A stretch of 64,000 bases of DNA. Origin: Salvelinus alpinus. Its lineage: Eukaryota > Chordata > Actinopteri > Salmoniformes > Salmonidae. This document shows positions 46,445 through 58,399 of this stretch, in pieces. Made by a program: the position numbers and the translations under genes. Under the pieces are notes generated by a model. The model was given only the letters and a program-made list of their open reading frames with translations, did not search any database and was not told where the DNA came from. Where the stretch lies: positions 5,796,517 through 5,860,516 of the forward strand of contig NC_092092.1 in the NCBI RefSeq assembly GCF_045679555.1, written 5' to 3'. The first letter of the stretch is position 1, and each line of letters opens with the position of its first letter.

Positions 46445-47404
46445 GGTCAGGGACAAACTAGGCCTTCGCATTATACGTCTACCCATCCACACCAACCAAC
46501 TGCCCTCCTTTCACTTTTGCCTTAAGTAACCATCTGTCTTATGTAACTATACCAAATGTAACATATACTAAATGAAGTGTCTCAGGTTTACGTACAGAAT
46601 AATATAAAATGCTCTGAGACCAGGTTGCGTCTTGACCTGGCTTAGTTCAGAGTGGCTACAATGGAAGGAATGCCACCGATGGGTTGTAAAGATGAGAGTT
46701 GAAAATAGCTAACGCTAACAACAACTTGACTTGAGCTTTGTCTATTCTGAGGTTTATACAAATGTAACCTAAGATGCTGTTTTAAAAAGCATTTTGGAAA
46801 TAACAATTCTGAAATAAAATCTGGGGTCAATTGCTAGATCAAGACATTGCGTATTTGTGTACATAAAATTTCTGTCTGAATCAAAGAACTAGCAGAGTAC
46901 GGGGTAAACTGTAAGCCAATAGGGTACTCAATAAAAACACTGCTGCCCGTGGGGCTTCTCTGTTCGAAACATCAATATCCAGAGAGCAAAGAACCTATAG
47001 TCATCACTTAATTACCTTATCACTGTGATTTAGGGGACAAGGTGAATGTTAAATAGCTGTAAATCCTTATCTTTGACTTTGTGGGTGGTTTATGGCAGTT
47101 TCAACAGCAGCTCGGAGACAAAAGGTCTATACCTGCAGCAGGATACACGATTTATAGCTTTATTACTCTTTGTCTAAAAGAGCAGAGAAACATATAATTG
47201 AAAGGAAGAGATAGAGGCTAGCTAGCGGCTCTGGGAGCTAGGGGGGACTGGAGGGGGAAAGGGGATTGAGTATCATCATTGGTAGAGACATATCTCGGTG
47301 ACAGGTTAATAGCAGAAGGGGCTAGGTCTTTATTTTTGGAGCCGCTACTCTTTATGAAATGAGCAAGATCCAATTTTCTGATTCATCTGCAAACATTCCT
47401 AAGT
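46445..47404. other. Non-repetitive intergenic, candidate regulatory block
   Basis: No gene. 46880-47160 has a balanced, complex sequence (TAGTCATCACTTAATTACC, TTATCACTGTGATTTAGGGG, CTTTGACTTTGTGGG with a TCF-like core). Function inferred only. Confidence 0.3.
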
Positions 47405-47770
<366 letters not shown>

Positions 47771-48040
47771 CACGTGCACACATGCACACAAGCATGCACC
47801 AACTCAACCTCATGTTTTCCCTCTTCACACACTATCCACCCATAGTTCCACCCTGAGTGACACAAGGCATATTGCTCTCACGGATAAGACCACAATGTAC
47901 ACGGTAATGGGAATTAGGGGAGGAGTAAGTCACACAGAAAGTGGGTGACACCGGACCAATAGATAGTCACGGCTTTCTCACCCTGAGGGGCCATTAGTGG
48001 AGAGGACTTCTTTGTTTGTCTAATGGTGAAAGGCCAGCCC
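47771..48040. other. Intergenic, no gene seen
   Basis: Short non-repetitive stretch. Confidence 0.4.
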
Positions 48041-48117
48041 ATCCCAAATGGCACCCTATTCCCTATATAGTGCACTACTTCTGTCAAAAGTTTACTATAA
48101 AGGGAATAAGGTACCAT
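48041..48117. repeat. Palindromic MITE family P, shortened
   Basis: It begins ATCCCAAATGGCACCCTATT. The right arm (TTACTATAAAGGGAATAAGG) is worn. Confidence 0.82.
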
Positions 48118-49032
48118 AAGTTATGCAACCTGAGATTCTCTCTTCACCTGTGGACAAAGACATTTCTACTTTAGAAGTTGACCTGAAAGTCAAGTCAAGC
48201 TAAATTCTAAATAACATTTTTGTGAATTACTCTGAAAATTACATGACACTAAGACACACTGCTTATCTTTATGAACCAACGGCCGTAGACATTTCCATCA
48301 GGAAGTAGATTCTTAATGTGTTCGGTGGACTGTAGGAAAGGCCTCCGAACCCCATCATCCGAGCCGCCGTATAGGCCTGTAGCTCTGGCTGCGCGCTGAA
48401 GTCTAGCCGGAGGACGGAAAGGAATTATCTCTAATCTTCAACAGTGTTCAGACTGATTACCCCGAGCATATGACAAGTTCAATAGAAGAGATTCCACATT
48501 AAAGTACTTAAGGCAAATGCATATTGTAGCCATCACTGTGATGTGAGCCCCCCCCCACCCCCCCATATCCCATCTAAACGTACAGATCAATTGTTGTTAG
48601 TCCTACCCCATAACTACAGATAGCAGCTCCGACTACAGCTGAGCGAGCAATGTGCCAATCAAAACCAAATATATTAATTTGTGTATTATGATGGTGGCAC
48701 ATGCATTTTCACAATTAATAAATTCCACCCCATCGAGTTGCGATTTAATTAGGAATTATGTAAATGGTATATGGCATGAATCATTTATGCTTTTTATTAG
48801 CTAAATGGGGGAACGGAATGTAAGCACATCACAATGATTTGAATTAACCCTCTCCAAATGTAGACAGCAGAAGTAACAAAATAATCAGAACGGCACACAG
48901 AACGGCGTTGCTAATGGCAAAACACATTTCAGATTACAGATTAATAATTGAGAAATAAAACTTGAATGGCTTTTAAAGGGCCAGATGTACTACACATTAT
49001 ATTTATCTGGTCTTCGAACCTGTTGCTGGATC
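48118..49032. other. Non-repetitive intergenic with strong AT-rich candidate element
   Basis: No gene. 48650-48960 has many homeodomain-type sites in complex context (ATATTAATTTGTGTATTATG, GCGATTTAATTAGGAATTAT, TTTTTATTAGCTAAATGGGG, GATTAATAATTGAG). A C-rich run is at 48549-48564. It is the best candidate in the window for a conserved non-coding element; conservation is untested. Confidence 0.4.
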
Positions 49033-50328
49033 CCAGGAAGAGTAGCTGCTGCCTTGGCAGGAACTAACGGGGATCCATAATAAACTCCAGGAAGAGTAGC
49101 TGCTGCCTTGGCAGGAACTAACGGGGATCCATAATAAACTCCAGGAAGAGTAGCTGCTGCCTTGACAGGAACTAATGGGGATCCATAATAAACCCCAGGA
49201 AGAGTAGCTGCTGCCTTGACAGGAACTAATGGGGATCCATAATAAACCCCAGGAAGAGTAGCTGCTGCCTTGACAGGAACTAATGGGGATCCATAACAAA
49301 CCCCAGGAAGAGTAGCTGCTGCCTCGACAGGAACTAACGGGGATCCATAATAAACCCCAGGAAGAGTAGCTGCTGCCTCGACAGGAACTAACGGGGATCC
49401 ATAATAAACCCCAGGAAGAGTAGCTGCTGCCTTGGCAGGAACTAATGGGGATCCATAATAAACCCCAGGAAGAGTAGCTGCTGCCTTGACAGGAACTAAT
49501 GGGGATCCATAATAAACCCCAGGAAGAGTAGCTGCTGCCTTGACAGGAACTAATGGGGATCCATAATAAACCCCAGGAAGAGTAGCTGCTGCCTCGACAG
49601 GAACTAATGGGGATCCATAATAAACCCCAGGAAGAGTAGCTGCTGCCTCGACAGGAACTAATGGGGATCCATAATAAACCCCAGGACGAGTAGCTGCTGC
49701 CTTGGCAGGAACTAATGGAGATCCATAATAAACCCCAGGAAGAGTAGCTGCTGCCTTGGCAGGAACTAATGGAGATCCATAATAAACCCCAGGAAGAGTA
49801 GCTGCTGCCTCGGCAGGAACTAATGGGGATCCATAATAAACCCCAGGAAGAGTAGCTGCTGCCTTGGCAGGAACTAATGGAGATCCATAATAAACCCCAG
49901 GAAGAGTAGCTGCTGCCTCGGCAGGAACTAATGGGGATCCATAATAAACCCCAGGAAGAGTAGCTGCTGCCTTGGCAGGAACTAATGGAGATCCATAATA
50001 AACCCCAGGAAGAGTAGCTGCTGCCTCGGCAGGAACTAATGAGGATCCATAATAAACCCCAGGAAGAGTAGCTGCTGCCTCGACAGGAACTAATGGGGAT
50101 CCATAATAAACCCAAGGAAGAGTAGCTGCTGCCTCGACAGGAACTAATGGGGATCCTTAATAAACCCAAGGAAGTGTAGCTGCTACCTTGGCAGGAACTA
50201 ATGGGGATCCATAATAAACTCCAGGAAGTGTAGCTGCTGCCTTGGCAGGAACTAATGGGGATCAATAATAAACCCCAGGAAGTGTAGCTGCTGCCTCGAC
50301 AGGAACTAATGGGGATCCATAATAGATA
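49033..50328 (+). repeat. 54-bp tandem array derived from a retroelement tail, 24 copies
   Basis: Exactly 24 x 54 bp; the unit contains CCAGGAAGAGTAGCTGCTGC, CTTGGCAGGAACTAATGGGG and ATCCATAATAAA. The left flank (CTGTTGCTGGATC) and right flank (TACAAATAAAACAG) fit the surroundings of a single such segment in fish retroelement 3' tails, so the array probably grew from one tail. Substitutions (CTTGG/CTCGA, GGGGATCC/GGAGATCC, AAGAG/AAGTG) are patterned. A 456-codon minus-strand frame stays open because 54 is divisible by three. Confidence 0.95.
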
Positions 50329-50633
50329 CAAATAAAACAGTAATATTACATTTGATGCTATGGAATATATCATATAATATGTATGGATTTGACCGGCTAA
50401 AAGGAATGAAGCAGAATACTAGACTATCAACCTCCTCAACACTAGGTTTTGTCTCTCACTTCACTCTGTTGTCAAGATGATGCAATATGAGTATATTTAG
50501 CTTGAAGAGGGTTGTCAAATCGAACCATCAAGACTGCACTTTTGGATGAAGCCTTATTGCTCGCTCATCTGTCAATCAAAGGAGAAATACTCCTGTCAAA
50601 GGCAAATTGAAGAGTTGAGAGAAACGAAGTTGT
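50329..50633. other. Intergenic, no gene seen
   Basis: Non-repetitive interval between two arrays. Confidence 0.4.
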
Positions 50634-50928
50634 CTGACAAGCTAACATTTCACAGTGAGAGCAGGGTGATAGGGAGGTATTTGAAGGGTATTCTGACAAG
50701 CTAACATTTCACAGTGAGAGCCGGGTGATCGGGAGGTATTTGAAGGGTATTCTGACAAGCTAACATTTCACAGTGAGAGCCGGGTGATCGGGAGGTATTT
50801 CAAGGGTATTCTGACAAGCTAACATTTCACAGTGAGAGCCGGGTGATAGGGAGGTATTTGAAGGGTATTCTGACAAGCTAACATTTCACAGTGAGAGCCG
50901 GGTGATAGGGAGGTATTCGAAGGGTATT
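50634..50928. repeat. 59-bp tandem repeat, five copies
   Basis: Units contain TGACAAGCTAACATTTCACA, GTGAGAGCCGGGTGAT and GGGAGGTATTTGAAGGGTAT. GATAGGG/GATCGGG and other small differences distinguish units. Confidence 0.95.
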
Positions 50929-50970
50929 TCTATTTACTTAACGGGATCTCAGGAAAAGGGTTGTTTTTCT

Positions 50971-51048
50971 AAATGGCACCCTATTCCCTACATAGTGCAC
51001 TACGTTTGACCAGAGACCACTATGTAGAGAACAGGGTGCCGTTTGGGT
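50971..51048. repeat. Palindromic MITE family P, shortened
   Basis: It starts AAATGGCACCCTATTCCCTA and ends ACAGGGTGCCGTTTGGG. Confidence 0.82.
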
Positions 51049-51250
51049 AGCCGATGATAGGATATAACCTCTCTGGTATGAATGAGGAAGTATACCACAC
51101 CACACACATACTATAGATACATAGCATTTCAACAAAAGCCCCCTTGACTTGTAGGTTATGATTTACGCATGCCGTAGCAACTCAGCTAAACTACATACCG
51201 TACCGGTCAATATAGTCTTCCTGAATTTATTTGTATCTTTCATAACATAT
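51049..51250. other. Intergenic, no gene seen
   Basis: Short stretch between MITE and LTR candidate, no signal. Confidence 0.4.
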
Positions 51251-51594
51251 TGCGGTAAACCGTGGGGCGTTGGGTTGAGCGTGCAGTGATTAACACAGAG
51301 ACCAGGAGGTTTTAGTCAGCAAACATGACTTTACTAGGCCATAAAATAAACATAACAAAGAAAATCACATAAGTTTGGCTCTCTGTCAGTCTCTCCCACG
51401 GTGTGCCACAGTGCTCCTTTTATGTGGCCTCCACAGCTGGTTGGCACTTTCCCCTAATTACCTCTACTTGGAGCCATCCGTGTCAGGGTGCTCAGCTCGT
51501 GTACTGCCAGCAGAGGGAGCCAACGTCGCAGCACGTACCTCCCCTCTATTACCACCCCCCAGGGTAGACCTCCCGGGATACCACAATATCAACA
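51251..51594 (-). mobile_element. Probable solo LTR
   Basis: On the minus strand it starts TGTTGATATTGTGGTATCCC and ends TTTACCGCA, with TG...CA ends, a TATA-like ACATAAAAGGAGC and a downstream TTTATTTTATGG typical of an LTR. The flanks (CATAT and CATTA) do not form a clear duplication, so the call is weaker than that at 30229. No internal coding region is adjacent. Confidence 0.5.
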
Positions 51595-51625
51595 CATTAA
51601 GTTAGCTGGAGATACACTATTTTAC

Positions 51626-51830
51626 TTTTTTTTTTTAATTGAACCTTTATTTAACTAGGCAAGTCAGTTAAAAACAAATTGTTATTTACAATGACAGCCT
51701 AGGAACAGTGGGTTAACTGTCTTGTTCAGGGGCAGAACAACAGATTTTTACCTTGTCAGCTCGGGGATTCGATCTAGCAACCTTTCGGTTACTGGCCCAA
51801 CGTTCTAACCACTAGGCTACCTGCCGCCCC
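51626..51830 (-). mobile_element. tRNA-derived SINE (type 2), nearly full length
   Basis: On the minus strand it starts GGGGCGGCAGGTAGCCTAGT (box A), has GATCGAATCCCCGAG (box B) and ends in a tail with AACTGACTTGCCTAGTTAAA and TAAAGGTTCAATT plus poly(A). It may correspond to the salmonid HpaI-type SINE, but the name is not certain. Confidence 0.9.
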
Positions 51831-51910
51831 AAAGGCTGTTGAGGCCCTTCACTCCGCTAGGAGCTGAAAGGAATAAGTCAAGTCCAGTAAGTCAAAACAG
51901 CATCAGGTGG

Positions 51911-53585
51911 TAGCCTAAGACTGTAGAGCTCAGAGAAATAGAACGGTATTCATGATGATATCCTTCACAGTAGCCTAAGACTGTAGAGCTCAGAGAAATA
52001 GAACGGTATTCATGATGTTATCCTTCACAGTAGCCTAAGACTGTAGAGCTCAGAGAAATAGAACGGTATTCATGATGTTATCCTTCACAGTAGCCTAAGA
52101 CTGTAGAGCTCAGAGAAATAGAACGGTATTCATGATGATATCCTTCACAGTAGCCTAAGACTGTAGAGATCAGAGAAATAGAACGGTATTCATGATGTTA
52201 TCCTTCACAGTAGCCTAAGACTGTAGAGCTCAGAGAAATAGAACGGTATTCATGATGATATCCTTCACAGTAGCCTAAGACTGTAGAGCTCAGAGAAATA
52301 GAATGGTATTCATGATGTTATCCTTCACAGTAGCCTAAGACTGTAGAGATCAGAGAAATAGAACGGTATTCATGATGATATCCTTCACAGTAGCCTAAGA
52401 CTGTAGAGCTCAGAGAAATAGAATGGTATTCATGATGATATCCTTCACAGTAGCCTAAGACTGTAGAGATCAGAGAAATAGAACGGTATTCATGATGATA
52501 TCCTTCACAGTAGCCTAAGACTGTAGAGCTCAGAGAAATAGAATGGTATTCATGATGATATCCTTCACAGTAGCCTAAGACTGTAGAGCTCAGAGAAATA
52601 GAACGGTATTCATGATGATATCCTTCACAGTAGCCTAAGACTGTAGAGCTCAGAGAAATAGAACGGTATTCATGATGATATCCTTCACAGTAGCCTAAGA
52701 CTGTAGAGCTCAGAGAAATAGAACGGTATTCATGATGTTATCCTTCACAGTAGCCTAAGACTGTAGAGCTCAGAGAAATAGAACGGTATTCATGATGTTA
52801 TCCTTCACAGTAGCCTAAGACTGTAGAGCTCAGAGAAATAGAACGGTATTCATGATGTTATCCTTCACAGTAGCCTAAGACTGTAGAGCTCAGAGAAATA
52901 GAACGGTATTCATGATGATATCCTTCACAGTAGCCTAAGACTGTAGAGCTCAGAGAAATAGAACGGTATTCATGATGATATCCTTCACAGTAGCCTAAGA
53001 CTGTAGAGATCAGAGAAATAGAACGGTATTCATGATGATATCCTTCACAGTAGCCTAAGACTGTAGAGCTCAGAGAAATAGAACGGTATTCATGATGTTA
53101 TCCTTCACAGTAGCCTAAGACTGTAGAGCTCAGAGAAATAGAACAGTATTTATGATGTTATCCTTCACAGTAGCCTAAGACTGTAGAGCTCAGAGAAATA
53201 GAATGGTATTCATGATGTTATCCTTCACAGTAGCCTAAGACTGTAGAGCTCAGAGAAATAGAACGGTATTCATGATGATATCCTTCACAGTAGCCTAAGA
53301 CTGTAGAGATCAGAGAAATAGAATGGTATTCATGATGTTATCCTTCACAGTAGCCTAAGACTGTAGAGATCAGAGAAATAGAATGGTATTCATGATGATA
53401 TCCTTCACAGTAGCCTAAGACTAGAGATCAGAGAAATAGAATGGTATTCATGATGATATCCTTCACAGTAGCCTAAGACTGTAGAGATCAGAGAAATGGA
53501 ACGGTATTCATAATGATATCCTTCACAGTAGCCTAAGACTGTAGAGATCAGAGAAATAGAATGGTATTCATGATGATATCCTTTT
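51911..53585. repeat. 60-bp minisatellite, ~28 copies (main part)
   Basis: The period is exactly 60 bp until a 2-bp deletion near 53422. Unit words: TAGCCTAAGACTGTAGAGCT, CAGAGAAATAGAACGGTATT and CATGATGATATCCTTCACAG. Three variable sites (GAGCT/GAGAT, AACGG/AATGG, GATA/GTTA) mix along the array, with the GAGAT + AATGG combination concentrated at the right edge. The array continues after the LINE, at 55571-55775. Confidence 0.97.
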
Positions 53586-55563
53586 CAGGGCCTTCCTCTG
53601 ACACCGCCTGGTATAGAGGTCCTGGATGGCAGAAAGCTTGACCCCATTCCCGCTACCCTCTGTAGTGGGTCGAGCAGTTGCCATACCAGGCAGTGATGCA
53701 ACCAGTCAGGATGCCCTCGATGGTGCAGTTGTAGAACCTTTTGAGGATCTGAGGACCCATGTCAAATCTTTTCAGTCTCCTGAGGGGGAATAGGTTTTGT
53801 CGTGAGGCTTCACGACTGTCATGGTGTGCTTGGAACATGTTAGTTTGTTGGTGATGTGGACACCAAGGACCTTGAAGCTCTCAACCTGCTCCACTGTAGC
53901 CTGGCGATGAGAATGGGGGCATGCTTGGTCCTCTTTTTCCTGTAGTCCACAAACATCTCCTTTGTCTTGATCACGTTGAGGGAGAGGTTGTTGTCCTGGC
54001 ACCACACGGCCAGGTCTCTGACCTCCTCCCTATAGACTGTCTCGTTGTTGTCAGTGATCAGGCCTAACACTGTTGTGTCACCGGCAAATTTAATGATGGT
54101 GTTGGAGTCGTGCCTGGCCGTGCAGTCATGAGTGAACAGGGAGTACAGGAGGGGGCTGAGCACGAACCCCTGAGGGGCCCCTGTGTTGAGGATCAGTGTG
54201 GCGGATGTGTTGTTACCTACCCTTACCACCTGGGGCCGGCCAGTCAGGAAGTCCAGCATCCAGTTGCAGAGGGAGGTGTTTAGTCCCAGGGTCCTTAGCT
54301 TATTGATGAGCTTTGAGGGCACTATGGTGTTTAACGCTGAACTGTAGTCAATGAATAGCATTCTCACATAGGTGTTCCTTTTGTCCAGGTGGGAAAGGGC
54401 GGTGTGGAGTGCAATAGAGACTTCATCATCTGTGGATCTGTTGGGGCGGTATGCAAATTGGAGTGGGTCTAGGGTTTCTGGGATGATGGTGTTGATGTGA
54501 ACCATGACCAGCCTTTCAAAGCACTTCATGGCTTCAGACGCGAGTGCTACGGGTCAGTAGTCATTTAGGCAGGTTACCTTAGTGTTCTTGGGCACAGGCA
54601 CTGTGGTGGTCTGCTTAAAACATGTTGGTATTACAGACTTGGACAGGGAGAGGTTGAATGACACTTGCTAGTTGGTCAGCGCATGCTCGCAGTATACGTC
54701 CTGGTAATCTGTCTGGCCCTGCGGCCTTGTGAATGTTGACCTGTCTAAAGGTCTTACTCACATCGGCTGCGGAGAGCGTGATTACACAGTCTTCCGGAAC
54801 AGCCGGTGCTCTCATGCATGTTTCAGTGTTATTTGCCTCAAAGCCAGCATAGAAGTAGTTTAGCTCTTCCGGTAGTCTCGTGTCACTGGGCAGCTCTCGG
54901 CTGTGCTTCCCTTTTGTAGTCTTTAATGGTTTGCAGACCCTACCATATCCAACGAGCGTCAGAGCCGGTATAGTACGACTCGATCTTAGTCCTGTATTGA
55001 TGCTTTGCCTGTTTGATGGTTCGTCGGAGGGCATAGCACAATTTCTTATAAACTTTCGGGTTAGAGTCCCGCTCCTTGAAAGCGGCAGCTCTAGCCTTTA
55101 GCTCAGTGCGGATGCTGCCTGTAATCCATGGTTTCTGCTTGGGGTATGTACCTACAGTCACTGTGGGGACGACGTCATTGTTGCACTTATTGATGAAGCC
55201 AATGACAGATGTGGTGTACTCCTCAATGCCATTGGAGGAATCCCGGAACATATTCCAGTCCTGTAGCTTAGCATCTGCTTCATCTGACCACCTTTTTATT
55301 GATCTAGTCACTGGTGCTTCCTGCTTTCATTTTTGCTTGGAAGGAGGAATCAGGAGGATAGAATTATGGTCACATTTCCCAAATGGAGGGCGAGGGAGAG
55401 CTTTGTATGCTGTTCCCGAGAGAGCCGAAGATCCTCCGCCTCGTGCTCGTCAGAGTCGTGAAAGAAGAAAAAGGATTCTGCTAGTCCGTGGTGAGTAATC
55501 GCAGTCCTGATGTCTAGAAGTTGTTTTCAGTCATAAGAGATGGTAGCGGCAACATTATGTACA
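53586..55563 (-). mobile_element. LINE family A copy inserted in the 60-bp array
   Basis: Minus-strand frames give the pre-RT linker (54615-55034, 54940-55311), the RT domain (53840-54529, with [39 protein letters not shown] and [20 protein letters not shown]), and the C-terminal part (53653-53838, LKRFYNCTIEGILTGCITAW). The catalytic YxDD-type motif is FAGD: the first Asp codon is GGT (54080-54082), so RT would be inactive even without frame shifts. The 3' end typical of the family is missing on the left; the 5' side at 55340-55563 looks rearranged. Confidence 0.92.
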
Positions 55564-55570
55564 AAAATGT

Positions 55571-55775
55571 ATTCATGATAATATCCTTCACAGTAGCCTA
55601 AGACTGTAGAGATCAGAGAAATAGAATGGTATTTATGATGATATCCTTCACAGTAGCCTAAGACTGTAGAGATCAGAGAAATAGAATGGTATTTATGATA
55701 ATATCCTTCACAGTAGCCCAAGACTGTAGAGATCAGAGAAATAGAATGGCATTCATAATGATATCCTTCACACCA
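55571..55775. repeat. 60-bp minisatellite, continuation (three copies)
   Basis: Units begin at about 55591, 55651 and 55711, all of the GAGAT + AATGG type seen at the right edge of the main part. They prove the LINE interrupts one array. Confidence 0.95.
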
Positions 55776-55974
55776 CAGAAATTTCCCAGACATACGGAGG
55801 AGTAATGCATCCCATCTGGATTTGTTGTGTGATGGTGTGATATTGCCTTTACTCCCTTACCAGGGGTGAGGGGTGCCCCTTGGCAGACTCCTCCAGTCTT
55901 TTCCTCACCTCAAGGGGCCAGCTGTGGCTATGAGCTCCCATGTCTGGTCCCCATGGGGAAATACTCTCTCAGAG
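55776..55974. other. Intergenic, no gene seen
   Basis: Short non-repetitive interval. Confidence 0.4.
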
Positions 55975-56310
55975 AGACAGATTCTGCATTCACAGTTCAA
56001 CTGGACAGGATGGAACCTGCAGATACTCAGACAGACAGATTCTGTATTCACAGTTCAATTGAACAGGATGGACACTCAGAGAGACAGATTCTGTATTCAC
56101 AGTTCAATTGTACAGGATGGACACTCAGAGAGACAGATTCTGCATTCACAGTTCAACTGGACAGGATGGAACCTGCAGATACTCAGACAGACAGATTCTG
56201 TATTCACAGTTCAATTGAACAGGATGTACACTCAGAGAGACAGATTCTGTATTCACGGTTCAACTGGACAGGATGGAACCTGTAGACACTCAGACAGACA
56301 GATTCTGGAA
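55975..56310. repeat. ~45-60-bp irregular tandem repeat, seven units
   Basis: Units contain GAGAGACAGATTCTGTATTC, ACAGTTCAATTGAACAGGAT and, in alternate positions, GGAACCTGCAGATACTCAGA. Longer and shorter units alternate, making a partial higher-order pattern. Open frames are repeat artefacts. Confidence 0.92.
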
Positions 56311-56960
56311 CTGTGTATCACTTCACGTGATTTGTATTTTATATTGGGAACTTTGTTACTCACCAGGTCTCTGAGATAATACTCTGCTATTCACAATGTA
56401 TGCCGCTGAGGTCACAAAGTAGTATACTCTCTCTCTCTCTCTCTCTCTCTGTCAGTAAATTAATTGGTGCTATTTGCACCCCTCTAGTGGCACACCTGGC
56501 AGCTGCTTGCCCTGACCTTTCTACTGGGGACGAGAAATAATAATATAATTGGTTAGTCACTGTGTTATCCTGTGTTTATTCTGCCCTATGCTTGTCAAAA
56601 CTGAGGCATATCATCACCCAAAGCTCTTAAAACTGAAGCATATCATGAACTAATGCAGTCAATAATGATTTTAGATTATGTAATGACATAGTCATGGAGG
56701 CACTGACATTTTCAGTGTCTCCTCTCTCTTCCTCTCTCCCCTCCTCTCCCCCTCTCTCACCCCCTCTCGCCCCTCCTCTCCCCTCCTCACTCCCCTCCTC
56801 TCTCATCCCCCTCTTTCCCCTGAAGTTAATTATCTACACCATTTGTCTCTGACATAACGCCAGCTGCTCTTGACCTTGTGCTCATGTGTCTCAGAGCAGC
56901 AGATGAAAGGGAGTCGTCCCCTCATGACTGGATTAACCACTGATATGGGATGTGTGCATT
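56311..56960. other. Intergenic with CT tracts, no gene seen
   Basis: (CT)n at 56427-56450 and a pyrimidine-rich 56720-56822. 56820-56950 (GAAGTTAATTATCTACACC, CAGCTGCTCTTGACCTTGTG) is complex and might be regulatory. Confidence 0.35.
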
Positions 56961-57070
56961 CCAAATAGCACCCTATTCCCTACATAGTGCACTACTTTTG
57001 ACCAGATCGAGCCCTATGGGCCCTGGTCAAAAGTGGTGCACTAAATAGGGAATAGGATGCCATTTGGGAT
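56961..57070. repeat. Palindromic MITE family P, complete copy
   Basis: It begins CCAAATAGCACCCTATTCCC and ends GGATGCCATTTGGGA. The hinge is around GAGCCCTATGGGCCC. Confidence 0.88.
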
Positions 57071-58302
57071 GTAGCTATGGTGTGTGTCTGGCACTATTAG
57101 GATCCTACACAGGGCCCTGTGATGACGCCCCCCATCCTCCAGCCGTCTCTCCATGCAGAGCCTTGCCTCTCGGTGGGAGCATGCTGTCACCACACTATCA
57201 CACGGCATGGTTGTGGAACTAAAAGGCCCTGAGGAGAAGACTTCAGCTACAGATCAGAGATATCAGCTCCCACTGGCCTGCTGATCACCACACCAACACA
57301 TACTGTATGTAACTGGGTCAAAATACCACAGAGGCAGAGAGTTAGTCTATGTTACATTGTTCACATGGACTTCATTGTGTAGCCTCGTGAAAAATCATAC
57401 TGCTTTTTAATATGATAGAAAATAAGTCAACCAGCCGACATGCAAGAGCATATTGTAGATGCAATAACATGACATTTTTGTTAGGTGAAAGTAGCGGACC
57501 AATGGCCCAGTGGATATATATCTCCAACAATACAGTATACTGAACATTGAACATGACAACAGCGCCCCTCTCTGTACGAAAGTATGCATCACATGTTGGT
57601 CATCTCCCCCAGCTATTTATTTTTTCATGATCACGTTACATGCGTCGCGGCTGCTCTAAAGAGGTATTTCAGACAGTCACAAACAGGCCAGATGAACAAG
57701 GGGTTGAGGTAGGTAGGGTTGACCTGGATTTTCTGTGATACAGAATCAACTGGAGGGTGACCGTGTCATTACCCTCGTAAGGTATCTGAAATGACATCAA
57801 AAGGTAAATAATAGTCCACGGTTACCATGGTTACCGACTGTGCTGTGGTAGAAAAGTAAATACTACATACCTGGGACACTGACTGTAGTCATTAAGATTA
57901 TAGAATTTGCAAATCAACAATGACATTGCAAAATTATAGTAGTCTAGAATGATATGATTTTTTGGGACATGGACTTGCAAATATGCTATAGGCTAATGTT
58001 TTGGACATTGCCTATTCACATATTCCTGTTGGAACTATTGTCAGACGAGTTTAACATTGAGTTCAAAATTAACACACTGCTCAAACTGACTGTCCTTGTT
58101 GGCCTCTGTGTTGTGATGACAACCAATGATCCACATTCTCTTAAGTGTTCTAGGATACTGTGTTGTTGTTTCTGTAACAGCAGAGTCCATGGAACTGTAT
58201 GTTCCACAAACCAGTAATGGAATAGGATAGGGGGAACTGTCGTAATAGAATACAAAACTTTACAGCGACACCGAAGACTCACAACCTTGGCAACTATTAC
58301 AG
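57071..58302. other. Intergenic, no gene seen
   Basis: About 1.2 kb upstream of comtd1 without recognised repeats. Open frames on both strands (for example 57954-58217 and 58016-58282) overlap each other and lack domains. Confidence 0.35.
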
Positions 58303-58399
58303 TGTGTCTGGTGACGCTCCTACACAGCTAGGTCTTTGTGTAAAACTACCATGTGTCTGGTGACGCTCCTACACAGCTAGGTCTTTGTGTAAAACTACC
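58303..58399. repeat. 49-bp direct duplication
   Basis: Two nearly identical units containing GTGTCTGGTGACGCTCCTAC and ACAGCTAGGTCTTTGTGTAA. Confidence 0.95.

Noticed and set aside
49003-50373. A 456-aa secreted or structural repeat protein on the minus strand
   Set aside because: Explained by the 54-bp retroelement-tail array; the start is hydrophobic by chance and there is no promoter or homologue I recognise.
57954-58282. Overlapping open frames on both strands before comtd1
   Set aside because: Mutually overlapping, about 87-88 codons, no domain, no splice or promoter evidence.
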